From DASUAO01 sp035763745 (GTDB lineage Bacteria > Actinomycetota > Acidimicrobiia > IMCC26256 > PALSA-555), in the NCBI GenBank assembly GCA_035763745.1, contig DASUAO010000030.1, positions 45,019-109,018 of the forward strand: a stretch of 64,000 bases of DNA, read 5' to 3'. Below, piece by piece: positions 25,552 through 34,557 of the stretch. Every line of letters begins with the position of its first letter. Position 1 is the stretch's first letter. Position numbers and translations under genes: made by a program. Under the pieces are notes generated by a model. The model saw only the letters and a list, made by a program, of their open reading frames with translations. It was not told the origin of the DNA and made no database searches.

Positions 25552-26621
25552 ACGAAGGCGACACCCACTACGAGGTGCTCGGGGTGAGTCCCGGCGCGAC
25601 CAAGGAGACGATCCGCGCTGCGTATCGCGAACAGCTCGCCGAGGCTCAGGCCGACGTGACGCGTGAGGAGACCGCGAAGCGTCCGAGCGACGATGCGATC
25701 GCCACCGCGCGCCAGTCCGAGGCGCGAGTGCGCGCGGCCTGGCAGACCCTCAGTGACCCGATCCAGCGTCAGCGCTACGACGAGAGCAACGGTATCGACA
25801 ACACCGGGGTCGACCTCGACGAGGAGCTGAGCGACGACGACGTCGATTACACGCCCGAGCCGGTCGACCGGCGCGCTGCGGCGCGCGAGGCGCGGGCGCA
25901 GCGCATGGCCGACCGTCCTCCGGGGATGTTCTCGGTGGAGATCCCCCCGACCCCCGCGAGCTGGCCGCCCGGTGTCCGCCCGCCACCCCCACGGGCGCGC
26001 ACCATGGCGCTCGGGATCGACATGCTCGTCCTCGTGTTCATCGTCCTGGCCACGTTCATCATCACGCCGATCGTCGTCGACCAGACGAAGCCCGAGCAGG
26101 CCGACCGTCTCGACGAGATCTCCCTCGAGCTCGATGGCGAGGATGGGAACGGCGGGTTGAACGAACAGCGGGACGCCGCCGACGCCAAGACGGACTCCGA
26201 CAGCGCCGAGACCAGGGCCGCGGCGAAGGCCGACGTGAAGCGCCTCGACAAGGAGATCAGCACGCTCGAGGACGAGCAGACCGACCTCCGCAACGAGATC
26301 CTGCCCATCACCCTGGGCTTCAGCCTCGCGGGCGTCGTGCTGTCGTTGCTGTACCTGGTCCCGGTCAGCGTGCGCACCGGGCGTACGTTCGGGAAACGGT
26401 TCCTGCAGATCCGCGCGGTGATGGTCGACGGAAGCCCGCTGACGCTACGGGGCGCGCTCCGCCGCTACGGGACGCCGATGATCCTCGGGTGGATGCTGGC
26501 GAACATCTTCGGCCCGCTCGGCTACATGATGGTGCTCTTCGGCGTCCTGACCTGGCCGAGGAACCCGAACCTGCAGGGCCTCCAGGACCGCCTCGCCAAG
26601 ACGATCGTCGTCGACGGCTGA
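25548..26621 (+). CDS. J-like domain fused to RDD membrane domain
   Basis: 357 residues. The first 85 residues fold-match a J domain (HYEVLGVSPGATKETIRAAYREQ and a TLSDPIQRQRYD end), but the HPD motif that activates DnaK is replaced by QAD. A charged linker follows, then a hydrophobic helix (MALGIDMLVLVFIVLATFII), a periplasmic or cytosolic coiled-coil stretch rich in Asp/Glu/Lys (about residues 190-250), and an RDD-type end with SVRTGRTFGKRFLQIRAV and two more helices. GTG start gives a GTGA overlap with glyS. Function unknown; it probably does not act as a DnaK co-chaperone. Confidence 0.72.
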   Translation: MNEGDTHYEVLGVSPGATKETIRAAYREQLAEAQADVTREETAKRPSDDAIATARQSEARVRAAWQTLSDPIQRQRYDESNGIDNTGVDLDEELSDDDVDYTPEPVDRRAAAREARAQRMADRPPGMFSVEIPPTPASWPPGVRPPPPRARTMALGIDMLVLVFIVLATFIITPIVVDQTKPEQADRLDEISLELDGEDGNGGLNEQRDAADAKTDSDSAETRAAAKADVKRLDKEISTLEDEQTDLRNEILPITLGFSLAGVVLSLLYLVPVSVRTGRTFGKRFLQIRAVMVDGSPLTLRGALRRYGTPMILGWMLANIFGPLGYMMVLFGVLTWPRNPNLQGLQDRLAKTIVVDG

Positions 26622-26654
26622 TCGACGCAACCAGAGATGGGGAGAGGATCCGAC

Positions 26655-29291
26655 GTGAAGTACGTGTACGCCTTCGAAGAGGGCTCCAAGGAGCAGAAGT
26701 ACCTGCTCGGGGGCAAGGGGGCGAACCTCGCCGAGATGACCAACCTCGGCCTCCCGGTGCCGCCCGGCTTCACGATCACCACTGAGGCGTGCAACGCCTA
26801 CATGACCGGTCGTCACACGCTGCCCGGCGGTCTCATGGACGAGGTCGACGCGGCGCTCGCCGCGCTCGAGGCGAAGATGGGCAAGCGCCTCGGCGACGCC
26901 GCCGATCCGCTCCTCGTGTCGGTGCGCTCGGGTGCGCCGTTCTCGATGCCGGGGATGATGGACACGGTCCTCAACCTGGGGCTCAACGACGAGTCGGTGC
27001 ACGGTCTCGCGGCCCAGACCGACAACGAGCGCTTCGCGTTCGACTCCTACCGGCGCTTCGTCCAGATGTTCGGCAAGATCGTCCTCGACGTCCCCGGCGA
27101 CGACTTCGAGGAGGCGCTCGAGGCGTTGCGCGAGTCGAAGGGCGTGAAGACCGATCCCGAGCTCGACGCCGACGCGCTGCGCGGGCTGGTGGAGACGTTC
27201 AAGGGGATCGTGCAGACCCACGCCGGGATCGCGTTCCCCCAGGACCCCCGCGAACAGCTCGGTCACGCGATCGAGGCCGTGTTCCGCTCGTGGGACGGTG
27301 AGCGGGCCCGGATCTACCGCAAGATGGAGAAGATCGCCGACGACCTCGGCACTGCGGTGAACGTCCAGACGATGGTGTTCGGCAACAAGGGTGACGACTC
27401 CGGCACCGGGGTCGCCTTCACCCGCGACCCTGCGACCGGCGAGAACAAGGCCTACGGCGACTTCCTCGCGAACGCGCAGGGCGAGGACGTCGTCGCAGGG
27501 ATCCGCACGACCGAGCACCTCGACGCGATGGCGAACCACTTCGGGGAGTGTCACACGCAGCTCCTCGAGGTGATGGACCGCCTGCAGACGCATTACCGGG
27601 ACATGTGCGACATCGAGTTCACGATCGAGCAGGGTCGCCTCTTCATCCTCCAGACCCGGGTCGGCAAGCGCACCGCGCTCGCGGCGTTGCGGATGGCGGT
27701 CGAGATGGAGTCCGAGGGGCTCATCGACCGGCGCGAAGCGGTGCTGCGGGTCCAGCCCGACCAGCTCGACCAGCTCCTCCACCCGCAGTTCGACCCCGAG
27801 GCGGAGTACACCGCGCTGGCCAAGGGCCTGAACGCGTCGCCGGGCGCCGCGGTCGGCAACGTCTACTTCACCGCGCACGACGCCGAGTCCCACCAGGCAG
27901 CCGGTGAGTCCGTGATCCTCGTGCGCCCCGAGACGTCGCCCGACGACCTCCACGGGATGATCGCCGCCGAGGGCATCCTCACGTCGCGGGGTGGGCTCGT
28001 GAGCCACGCGGCGGTCGTCGCCCGTGGCATGGGCACCCCCGCGGTGTGCGGTGCGCAGTCGATCGACATCGACGTGAAGGGCAAGCAGTTCACGGTCGGC
28101 GACACGGTCGTGCGCGAGGGCGAGGTCATCTCGATCAACGGCACGTCCGGCGAGGTCGTGGTCGGATCCGTGGCGGTGGTCACGCCCGAGCCGTCGGGTC
28201 CGTTCGACACGATCCTCTCCTGGGCCGACGAGTTCCGGACCCTGGGGATCCGGGCCAACGCCGACCTGCCCCACGACGCGGACGTCGCGCTGGGCTTCGG
28301 TGCCGAGGGGATCGGCCTGTGCCGTACCGAGCACATGTTCCTCGGCGACCGCCTGCCGCTCGTGCAGCGCTTCATCCTCGCCGAGGACGAGGCCGAGGAG
28401 CACAAGGCGCTCACCGAGCTGGCCGAGCTCCAGCGCGCCGACTTCGTCGACATCTTCACGGCGATGGACGGCAAGCCGGTCACCGTCCGGCTCCTCGACC
28501 CGCCCCTGCACGAGTTCCTCCCGGACATCGAGGAGCTCGCGGTGCGCGACGCCACGGGCGACCTCGATGATGCCGGCAAGACGCTGCTCCACGCGGCTCG
28601 CCAGCTGCACGAGTCGAACCCGATGCTCGGGACGCGCGGTGTGCGCCTCGGCGTCCTGAAGCCCGATCTGTACCGGGCCCAGGTGCGGGCGATCCTCGTG
28701 GCCGCGGGGCTGTGCAAGCTGAAGGGCGGCGATCCCAAGGTCGAGATCATGATCCCCCTCGCCGTGACGGAACCCGAGCTCGCCCACGCCATCGGCTGGG
28801 TGCGCGAGGTGGCCTCGGAGCTCGCGACCGAGGGCCACGGTCTCGAGGGCGTCGACTACCTCGTCGGCACGATGATCGAGACACCTCGCGCCGCGCTGGT
28901 CGCCGACGAGATCGCCGGGGTCGCCGAGTTCTTCTCGTTCGGCACGAACGATCTCACCCAGATGACGTTCGGCTTCTCTCGCGACGACATCGAGGGTCGG
29001 TTCCTGCCCCGGTACCTCGAGCTGAAGCTCATCGAGGCGAACCCGTTCGAGACGATCGACGCGAGCGGGGTCGGCCAGCTCGTGAAGCTCGCCGTGGAGC
29101 GGGGTCGTGCTGCGCGCCCGGACCTGAAGCTCGGGATCTGCGGCGAGCACGGCGGCGATCCGGCGTCGGTGGCCTTCTGCCACGAGGTCGGCCTCGACTA
29201 CGTGTCGTGCTCGCCGTACCGCGTGCCCCTGGCTCGCCTCGCGGCTGCGCACGCCGCCCTCGGCTCCGACGGCCCCGGCACGACCGCGTAG
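26655..29291 (+). CDS. ppdK: Pyruvate, phosphate dikinase
   Basis: 878 residues, full length. Interconverts pyruvate, ATP and phosphate with PEP, AMP and pyrophosphate in the cytoplasm. The N-terminal ATP-grasp domain begins KYVYAFEEGSKEQKYLLGGKGANLAEM. The central phosphohistidine domain contains TSRGGLVSHAAVVARGMGTP (His451), and the C-terminal barrel ends with GICGEHGGD and YVSCSPYRVP (catalytic Cys). The start is GTG 26655, 8 nt after GGGGAGAGG; ATG 26637 would place the ribosome-binding site inside the gene. The Thr two residues before the catalytic His in other PPDKs, target of the bifunctional regulatory protein, is Val449 here. Confidence 0.95.
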   Translation: MKYVYAFEEGSKEQKYLLGGKGANLAEMTNLGLPVPPGFTITTEACNAYMTGRHTLPGGLMDEVDAALAALEAKMGKRLGDAADPLLVSVRSGAPFSMPGMMDTVLNLGLNDESVHGLAAQTDNERFAFDSYRRFVQMFGKIVLDVPGDDFEEALEALRESKGVKTDPELDADALRGLVETFKGIVQTHAGIAFPQDPREQLGHAIEAVFRSWDGERARIYRKMEKIADDLGTAVNVQTMVFGNKGDDSGTGVAFTRDPATGENKAYGDFLANAQGEDVVAGIRTTEHLDAMANHFGECHTQLLEVMDRLQTHYRDMCDIEFTIEQGRLFILQTRVGKRTALAALRMAVEMESEGLIDRREAVLRVQPDQLDQLLHPQFDPEAEYTALAKGLNASPGAAVGNVYFTAHDAESHQAAGESVILVRPETSPDDLHGMIAAEGILTSRGGLVSHAAVVARGMGTPAVCGAQSIDIDVKGKQFTVGDTVVREGEVISINGTSGEVVVGSVAVVTPEPSGPFDTILSWADEFRTLGIRANADLPHDADVALGFGAEGIGLCRTEHMFLGDRLPLVQRFILAEDEAEEHKALTELAELQRADFVDIFTAMDGKPVTVRLLDPPLHEFLPDIEELAVRDATGDLDDAGKTLLHAARQLHESNPMLGTRGVRLGVLKPDLYRAQVRAILVAAGLCKLKGGDPKVEIMIPLAVTEPELAHAIGWVREVASELATEGHGLEGVDYLVGTMIETPRAALVADEIAGVAEFFSFGTNDLTQMTFGFSRDDIEGRFLPRYLELKLIEANPFETIDASGVGQLVKLAVERGRAARPDLKLGICGEHGGDPASVAFCHEVGLDYVSCSPYRVPLARLAAAHAALGSDGPGTTA

Positions 29292-29415
29292 CTTTCGTCG
29301 TCCACCAAACCCGCTTCGTTGGCGCGGTTCCGTCTCGCACGTCGCCACCGACCCGGTCGGCACGGCCGCGGACGTCACGGCACGCCGAAGACGGTCCCAG
29401 GTGAGCTCTGACGCC

Positions 29416-30672
29416 TCAGGCCGCTGCCTGTCCGGGTGGCGCTCGGCCCGCGCGGGCGGCCGGGGCTCGGAGGTCCCAGGTGCCGTCGGCGTCGACCACG
29501 ATCTCGTAGCCCTCGTCGTGGACGAGGTGATGGTGCCGGGGGCAGAGGTTGCCCAGCTCCGGGTAGGTGGTGCGTCGCGATCGCGCGAACGCTTCCGTGT
29601 GATGTCGGTGCAGGTAGCGGTCGTGGTCGCAGCCTCGGATCCGACACGTCCGGTCGCGTTCGGCGATCGCGATCTCGAGCGGCAGGGGGATGTGTCGGGT
29701 GGTGGAGACCACGGTCTGCACGTCGACGCCGTCGGTGATGACGAGCTGCAGCAGTCCGTGCGAGAGCACGTCGCGGGCGTGGGACACCGGGACGGGCCCG
29801 ACGCCGGGGATCTCACAGGTCTCGCCGGGCTCGGCGTGGCCCCGGAGCAGGGCGGGCAGGTCGACCCGGACCCGGGCGACGTGCTTCTTCGGCGGCATGG
29901 TCGCGGCGGTGGGGCCGGAGCGCCCCAGGTCCACGAGGGCGTCGAAGCGGTAGGCGTCGAGCGACTCGTGGTGCTCGACGCCGCCGTTGCGGGCCGCCTC
30001 GAAGCGCCGCCGGGTGAGCGGCTCGAGCGCCTCGAGCAGGTCGGCCACGACGCTCGTCGGCCCCGAGAACGAGCCGTGGGTGGCCGCGCCGCGGTTCCAG
30101 GTGCGGAGGTGGCGCTCGCGGTGCGCGAGACGAGCCGCGGCGTCCTCGTCGGTGGCGGCGTGGATGACGCGCTCCTTCTCGGCGCGCAGGCCGCGCATGC
30201 CCGACCGGTCGGCGGCCCTGAGGAGGCGCTGCTCGGCCGTGGGATCGGCGGCCGCGCCGGCCGAGACCTGGGCGGCCTGGGCGATCGACAGCGTGCCTTC
30301 CCGGACCCGCTCGGCCGTGGTGGGGAGCTGCTCGAGCCGCTGCGCGGTGACGAGCGCCTCTCGGGCCGCGCCTTCCGAGGATCCGGAGGTCTCCGCAAGC
30401 CATTGCTCGACCGACATGGCCCGACCGCCCCGCCAGGCGCCGGTGGCCTCGGCGCGGGTTGCCAGGCGGGCCTTCGCGGCGGCACAGAGGCGTTCGCCGA
30501 GGGCGGTGGTGCGGGTGAGCCGGGCCGCGTCGCGCCCGGTGAGCAGCGCCGGGTCGAGTCGTCGGAGCACGTCGCGCAGGGTGCCCACCGCGGCGTCGAC
30601 CTCGGCCGGCGCCGCCGGCGGGTACCGGTCTTCGTCCTCGGTGGAGTCGAACGTATGTTCGGTCATGCTCAT
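29416..30672 (-). CDS. HNH endonuclease of the DUF222 family
   Basis: 418 residues. A helical DUF222 region covers about residues 40-250. The C-terminal HNH nuclease runs CRIRGCDHDRYLHRHHTEAFARS, then ELGNLCPRHHHLVHDEGYEI, with the paired His and zinc Cys in place. This family is multi-copy in many actinobacteria and is often mobile. There are no repeats or insertion sequence around it, so mobility is only suggested. ATG 30672 is used; ATG 30666 follows directly. The gene reads opposite to both neighbours. Confidence 0.85.
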   Translation of the reverse strand: MSMTEHTFDSTEDEDRYPPAAPAEVDAAVGTLRDVLRRLDPALLTGRDAARLTRTTALGERLCAAAKARLATRAEATGAWRGGRAMSVEQWLAETSGSSEGAAREALVTAQRLEQLPTTAERVREGTLSIAQAAQVSAGAAADPTAEQRLLRAADRSGMRGLRAEKERVIHAATDEDAAARLAHRERHLRTWNRGAATHGSFSGPTSVVADLLEALEPLTRRRFEAARNGGVEHHESLDAYRFDALVDLGRSGPTAATMPPKKHVARVRVDLPALLRGHAEPGETCEIPGVGPVPVSHARDVLSHGLLQLVITDGVDVQTVVSTTRHIPLPLEIAIAERDRTCRIRGCDHDRYLHRHHTEAFARSRRTTYPELGNLCPRHHHLVHDEGYEIVVDADGTWDLRAPAARAGRAPPGQAAA

Positions 30673-30781
30673 GGAGACGATGATGCCACCGGGGTGTGAC
30701 AGCGGATGCGGGAGATCCGAGCGCATCGCTCTCGGACCCGAGCGTGAGGAGTGGGCGGTGGGTGATGTCACACCCCACCGG

Positions 30782-30787
30782 TACCCT
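30782..30787 (+). promoter_or_regulatory. -10 box, leaderless, for dgt
   Basis: TACCCT, 7 nt before ATG 30795. It favours this start over ATG 30765. Confidence 0.5.
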
Positions 30788-30794
30788 CGACTCC

Positions 30795-31904
30795 ATGGCC
30801 GAGCTCGCAGTGGTCCCGAACCAAGAACCGGGGAAGCCCGACGCACCGATCCCCCTCGTCGCGTCGGCGCACATCGGCGCGAACGCGTACGTCGGCGGTC
30901 GCCTCCACACCCGGGAGGAGCGGGAGGGCGCGCTCCACGCGCTCCTGGCGCCGGGAGCCACCCGTCCGGTCGGTGCGGGCCGCCGGGCCCGCGACGAGGA
31001 GGCCGACCCCTACCGGCTCTGCTTCGAGCGCGACCTCGACCGCATCAAGCACTCCCGGCCGTGGCGGCGGCTCGCCGGGAAGTGCCAGGTGTTCGTCGCC
31101 CCCGAGGACGACCACCTCCGCACCCGTCTCACCCACGCGGTCGAGGTGGCGCAGGTCGCGGTCGGCATCGCCCGGGCCGCGAACCTCTGCGTGCCGCTCA
31201 CCGAGGCCATCGCCCTCGCCCACGACTGCGGCCACGGCCCGGCCGGCCACGCGTCGGAGGAGGCCTTCTCGCCCTACCTCCCCGACACTGGCTACGACCA
31301 CGCGGTCTACGGCGCCGACGTCACCCTGGCCGAGCTCAACCTCTGCCTCGAGACGCTCGACGGCGTGCGCAACCACTCCTGGCGCCGACCGCCACCGTCC
31401 ACCCCGGAGGGCGAGGTCGTGGCGTGGGCCGACCGCATCGCGTACGTCTGCCACGACTTCGAGGACGCGGTCCGCGCCGGGATCCTCGCCCCCGCCGACC
31501 TCCCCGAGGAGGTGCGCGACACCGTGGGGGACCGGCGGTCGCAGCAGATCGGCGGGTTCCTCCACGCGGTGCTGCACGCGATCGAGCGCACCGGCCACGT
31601 GGGGATGACCGAGCCCCAGGCGAGCGCGCTCCAGGCCTTCCGCGACTTCAACTTCGAGCGCATCTACCTCCGGCCGGCGGCGCGGCGCCAGGCCGAGCGG
31701 GTGATCCGCCTCCTCCGGGGCCTGGTCGACCACTTCGCCGACGCCCCGGGGCGGTTGCCCGATGCCCCCGCTCTCGTCGCCGGGTCGCCCGAGGCCACCG
31801 CGGCCGCGGTCCACTACGTCAGCGGGATGACCGACCGTTTCGCCCTCGGGTTGGGGGTCGAGCTGCTCGGCTGGCGGCCCGACGACCTGCCCCGCGGCGT
31901 CTGA
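30795..31904 (+). CDS. dgt: Deoxyguanosinetriphosphate triphosphohydrolase-like protein
   Basis: 369 residues, HD-domain dNTPase that hydrolyses dNTPs to nucleoside and tripolyphosphate. RIKHSRPWRRLAGKCQVF and RLTHAVEVAQVAVGIARA precede the metal site ALAHDCGHGPAGHASEEAF (HD). EVVAWADRIAYVCHDFEDAV gives the second Asp. In actinobacteria dgt typically sits directly upstream of dnaG, as here with one small gene between. The substrate preference cannot be told from sequence. Confidence 0.88.
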   Translation: MAELAVVPNQEPGKPDAPIPLVASAHIGANAYVGGRLHTREEREGALHALLAPGATRPVGAGRRARDEEADPYRLCFERDLDRIKHSRPWRRLAGKCQVFVAPEDDHLRTRLTHAVEVAQVAVGIARAANLCVPLTEAIALAHDCGHGPAGHASEEAFSPYLPDTGYDHAVYGADVTLAELNLCLETLDGVRNHSWRRPPPSTPEGEVVAWADRIAYVCHDFEDAVRAGILAPADLPEEVRDTVGDRRSQQIGGFLHAVLHAIERTGHVGMTEPQASALQAFRDFNFERIYLRPAARRQAERVIRLLRGLVDHFADAPGRLPDAPALVAGSPEATAAAVHYVSGMTDRFALGLGVELLGWRPDDLPRGV

Positions 31905-31979
31905 AGCGTGCACCGGGCCTCGTCTCGGGACCCTCATCGAACCCTGGGCGCGCCGCCCGACCTACCTCTGGGAGCACCC

Positions 31980-32483
31980 ATGCGCCGGAACACCTTCTAC
32001 CGGGTCTCGCTCGTCACGCTGCTCGCGGCAGGCCTCGCGGTCGCCACCGCGGCCAGCGCCGTCGCGGACGCGACGTCGCAGCGCTACCCGACGTCGGACT
32101 CGAGCAAGAAGAGCACCGCGGCCAAGAAGAAGAACAAGAAGAAGCCGACGATCAAGGTCGCCTCCTCGGACCTCGGCGACCTCCTCGTCGACGCCAAGGG
32201 CCGGACGCTCTACCTCTACACGCCCGACGGCGAGAACATCGACGAGAGCCAGTGCACCGGTGGCTGCGCGTCGGCCTGGCCACCGCTGACCGCCAAGAAG
32301 GCGCGGGTCGGCAAGGGACTCGACGCCTCGCTCGTCACCGTGAACGGCTCCGGCCAGGTCGCGTACAACAACCACCTCCTGTACGGCTACGGCGGCGACT
32401 CCGCCAAGGGCGACACCAACGGCCAGGGGGTCGGCGGCGTGTGGTTCGTCGTCGGGTCCGACGGGAGCCAGGTCGCCGGCTGA
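31980..32483 (+). CDS. Secreted protein with Yx(F/W/Y)xxD-type repeats
   Basis: 167 residues. Cleavable signal (RVSLVTLLAAGLAVATAASAVADA), a lysine-rich linker, and the COG4315-type domain. The latter has GRTLYLYTPDGEN, two Cys around CTGGCASAWPPL, then NNHLLYGYGGDSAKGD and GGVWFVVGSDG. Members are small secreted or lipid-anchored proteins of unknown function; no lipobox Cys is present here, so it is probably soluble. ATG 31980 is chosen because the signal peptide begins there. Confidence 0.78.
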   Translation: MRRNTFYRVSLVTLLAAGLAVATAASAVADATSQRYPTSDSSKKSTAAKKKNKKKPTIKVASSDLGDLLVDAKGRTLYLYTPDGENIDESQCTGGCASAWPPLTAKKARVGKGLDASLVTVNGSGQVAYNNHLLYGYGGDSAKGDTNGQGVGGVWFVVGSDGSQVAG

Positions 32484-32580
32484 CGCCCCGTCCGCCGCCG
32501 CGGGCGGAGCTCTCGAAGATCGCCTCCGAGGGTCGCCCCCGTACGGGCTGTCCCGCTCCGGGCCTAACCTCGCCGGAGCA

Positions 32581-34557
32581 ATGGGAATCGTCGACGAGGA
32601 CATCACCCGGGTCCGGGACGCCACCGACATCGTCGCGCTCGTCAGCGAATTCGTCGCGCTGAAGCGGGTCGGACAGCGGTACTCGGGGCTGTGCCCGTTC
32701 CACCAGGAGAAGTCGCCGTCGTTCTCGGTGAACCAGGAGCTCGGGCTGTACCACTGCTTCGGGTGCCAGGCGAGCGGCGACTCGATCACCTTCCTCCGCG
32801 AGCTCGAGCACCTCGACTTCGTCGAGACGGTGGAACGACTCGCGCAACGCGCGGGGATCACCCTGCGGTACGACGACAAGAACGTGCAGCGCGATCGGTC
32901 CCGGCGCTCGCGGCTGGTCGAGGCGGTTGCCGCGGCGGTTGACTTCTACCACCGGCTGCTCCTCGAGGACCCGGCCGGGGGCAAGGCGCGCAAGTACCTG
33001 CGCGGTCGTGGGTTCGACGGCGACGCCGCCCGGCGGTTCGTCCTGGGGTACTCCCCGGAGGGGTGGGACCTGCTGAGCCGGTTCCTCCAGCAGGAGAAGA
33101 AGTTCTCCCGTGACGACATCGTCGCGGCGGGGCTCGCCTTCGTGAACAAGGCGAACCGGCTCCAGGACCAGTTTCGTGGTCGTCTGATGTTCCCCATCTA
33201 CGACGCCCGGGGGGACGCGGCGGGATTCGGCGGGCGCGCGCTCGACGACGAGGGACCGAAGTACAAGAACTCGCCCGAGACGCCGATCTACCAGAAGAGT
33301 CGCCTGCTCTACGGCCTCAACTGGGCCAAGGCCGACATCGTGGCGAGGGGAGAGGCGATCATCTGCGAGGGCTACACCGACGTGATGGCCTATGCCCTGG
33401 CCGGGGCGCCCAATGCGGTGGCGACGTGTGGGACCGCGCTCGCCGACGACCACGCCAAGGCGTTGAAGAACCTGGCCCGCAAGGTGGTCCTCGCCTACGA
33501 CGCCGACGCCGCCGGTGCCGGCGCGGCCGAGCGTTGGCACAAGTGGGAGTCCGAGCTCGAGCTCGAGGTGAAGGTGGCAGCGCTGCCGCCGGGGAAGGAC
33601 CCCGGAGACCTCTGGCGCGACGACCGCGATCGTCTCCTCACGTCGATCGAGGAGGCGGTGCCCTTCCTCCAGTTCCGCGTCGACCGGGTGCTCGACGCTG
33701 CCGACCTGTCGACGATCGAGGGGCGAGCCCGCGCTGCAGAAGCCGCGGCGCGGATGGTTGCGCAGCATCCGAGTCCCCTCGTGCGCGACCAGTACGCGGT
33801 GCAGCTCTCGGGACGCCTCGATCTCGACGACGACAGCGTGCGCGGGCAGGTCGACCGCGCGACCCGCGAGCCGGCGCGACCGCAGCGTCCCGTCGTCCGT
33901 CGCGGGCGCGGCCCCGAGCCCGAGCACGACGAGCCGCCGCCGGCCGAGCCGCTGCGGGTCGACCGCCGCGAGCTCGACGTGCTGCGGTGGGCTATCCATG
34001 AACCGGAGCTCGTCGCCGACTGGCTCGACGAGTCGTTGCTGCTGGACCCGGTCGCGAGAGGCGCGTACGACCTGCTCATCTCCCGTCACGACCTGCACGA
34101 GGCCATCGACGGTGCGGCAGGCCCGACGCGGCTCTTGCTCGAGCAGCTCGCGGTCGAGGAGCCACTCGCCGACGACGAACCCGCGACGATTCGCGCGCGC
34201 CTCATGGTGAACACGGTCGTCCCCGTCGCCAAGCGAGTGCTCGCGCGGTTGCTGCGCGACGGTGACGAACGCGGCGGCGAGGTGAACCGAATGCTCGACA
34301 CGATCGCGCACGAACGCGAGATCGGCGACTGGCCGAGAGCGCTGGAGGCAGCGAGCCAGTTGGTAGTGTGGATCGTCGCCGATGCCCGACGCGTCGCGTC
34401 CCCGGAGACCGACGCGCCGACATCGGCGGCACCGCACTCAGAAGCGCCGGCACCAGAAGCGCCGGCACCAGAACCGCCGGCACCAGAACCGCCGGCATCG
34501 GAGTCGGAAGCACTGGAGCACGTGGAGCGTTCGGAGCGGGTGGAGCAGGAGTCGTGA
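32581..34557 (+). CDS. dnaG: DNA primase
   Basis: 658 residues. N-terminal zinc domain with CPFHQEKSPSFSV and YHCFGCQASGD. The TOPRIM core has EGYTDVMAYALAGAPNAVATCGTAL and VLAYDADAAG, which hold the catalytic acidic residues. The C-terminal helicase-binding part is helical, and the protein ends in a low-complexity Glu/Pro/Ala tail. ATG start with a TAACCT box just upstream. Its stop overlaps the rpoD GTG start, forming the conserved dnaG-rpoD pair. Confidence 0.96.
   Translation: MGIVDEDITRVRDATDIVALVSEFVALKRVGQRYSGLCPFHQEKSPSFSVNQELGLYHCFGCQASGDSITFLRELEHLDFVETVERLAQRAGITLRYDDKNVQRDRSRRSRLVEAVAAAVDFYHRLLLEDPAGGKARKYLRGRGFDGDAARRFVLGYSPEGWDLLSRFLQQEKKFSRDDIVAAGLAFVNKANRLQDQFRGRLMFPIYDARGDAAGFGGRALDDEGPKYKNSPETPIYQKSRLLYGLNWAKADIVARGEAIICEGYTDVMAYALAGAPNAVATCGTALADDHAKALKNLARKVVLAYDADAAGAGAAERWHKWESELELEVKVAALPPGKDPGDLWRDDRDRLLTSIEEAVPFLQFRVDRVLDAADLSTIEGRARAAEAAARMVAQHPSPLVRDQYAVQLSGRLDLDDDSVRGQVDRATREPARPQRPVVRRGRGPEPEHDEPPPAEPLRVDRRELDVLRWAIHEPELVADWLDESLLLDPVARGAYDLLISRHDLHEAIDGAAGPTRLLLEQLAVEEPLADDEPATIRARLMVNTVVPVAKRVLARLLRDGDERGGEVNRMLDTIAHEREIGDWPRALEAASQLVVWIVADARRVASPETDAPTSAAPHSEAPAPEAPAPEPPAPEPPASESEALEHVERSERVEQES
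34441..34500 (+). repeat. 15-bp tandem repeat in the dnaG tail, four copies
   Basis: Four near-identical 15-bp units based on GAAGCGCCGGCACCA encode E-(A/P)-P-A-(P/S) repeats in the disordered C-terminal tail of primase. All copies keep the reading frame. Confidence 0.88.

Noticed and set aside
29292..29415. A small RNA or gene between ppdK and the HNH gene
   Set aside because: Only 124 bp, without a hairpin, promoter or frame that could be supported.
26445..30485. A 1346-codon open frame on the minus strand across ppdK and the HNH gene
   Set aside because: Antisense to well-conserved genes, repetitive Arg/Pro/Gly composition and no domain; typical of very GC-rich DNA where stop codons are rare.
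30672..30846. A longer HNH protein starting at 30846
   Set aside because: It would run across the promoter and start of dgt; the extra residues have no family counterpart.
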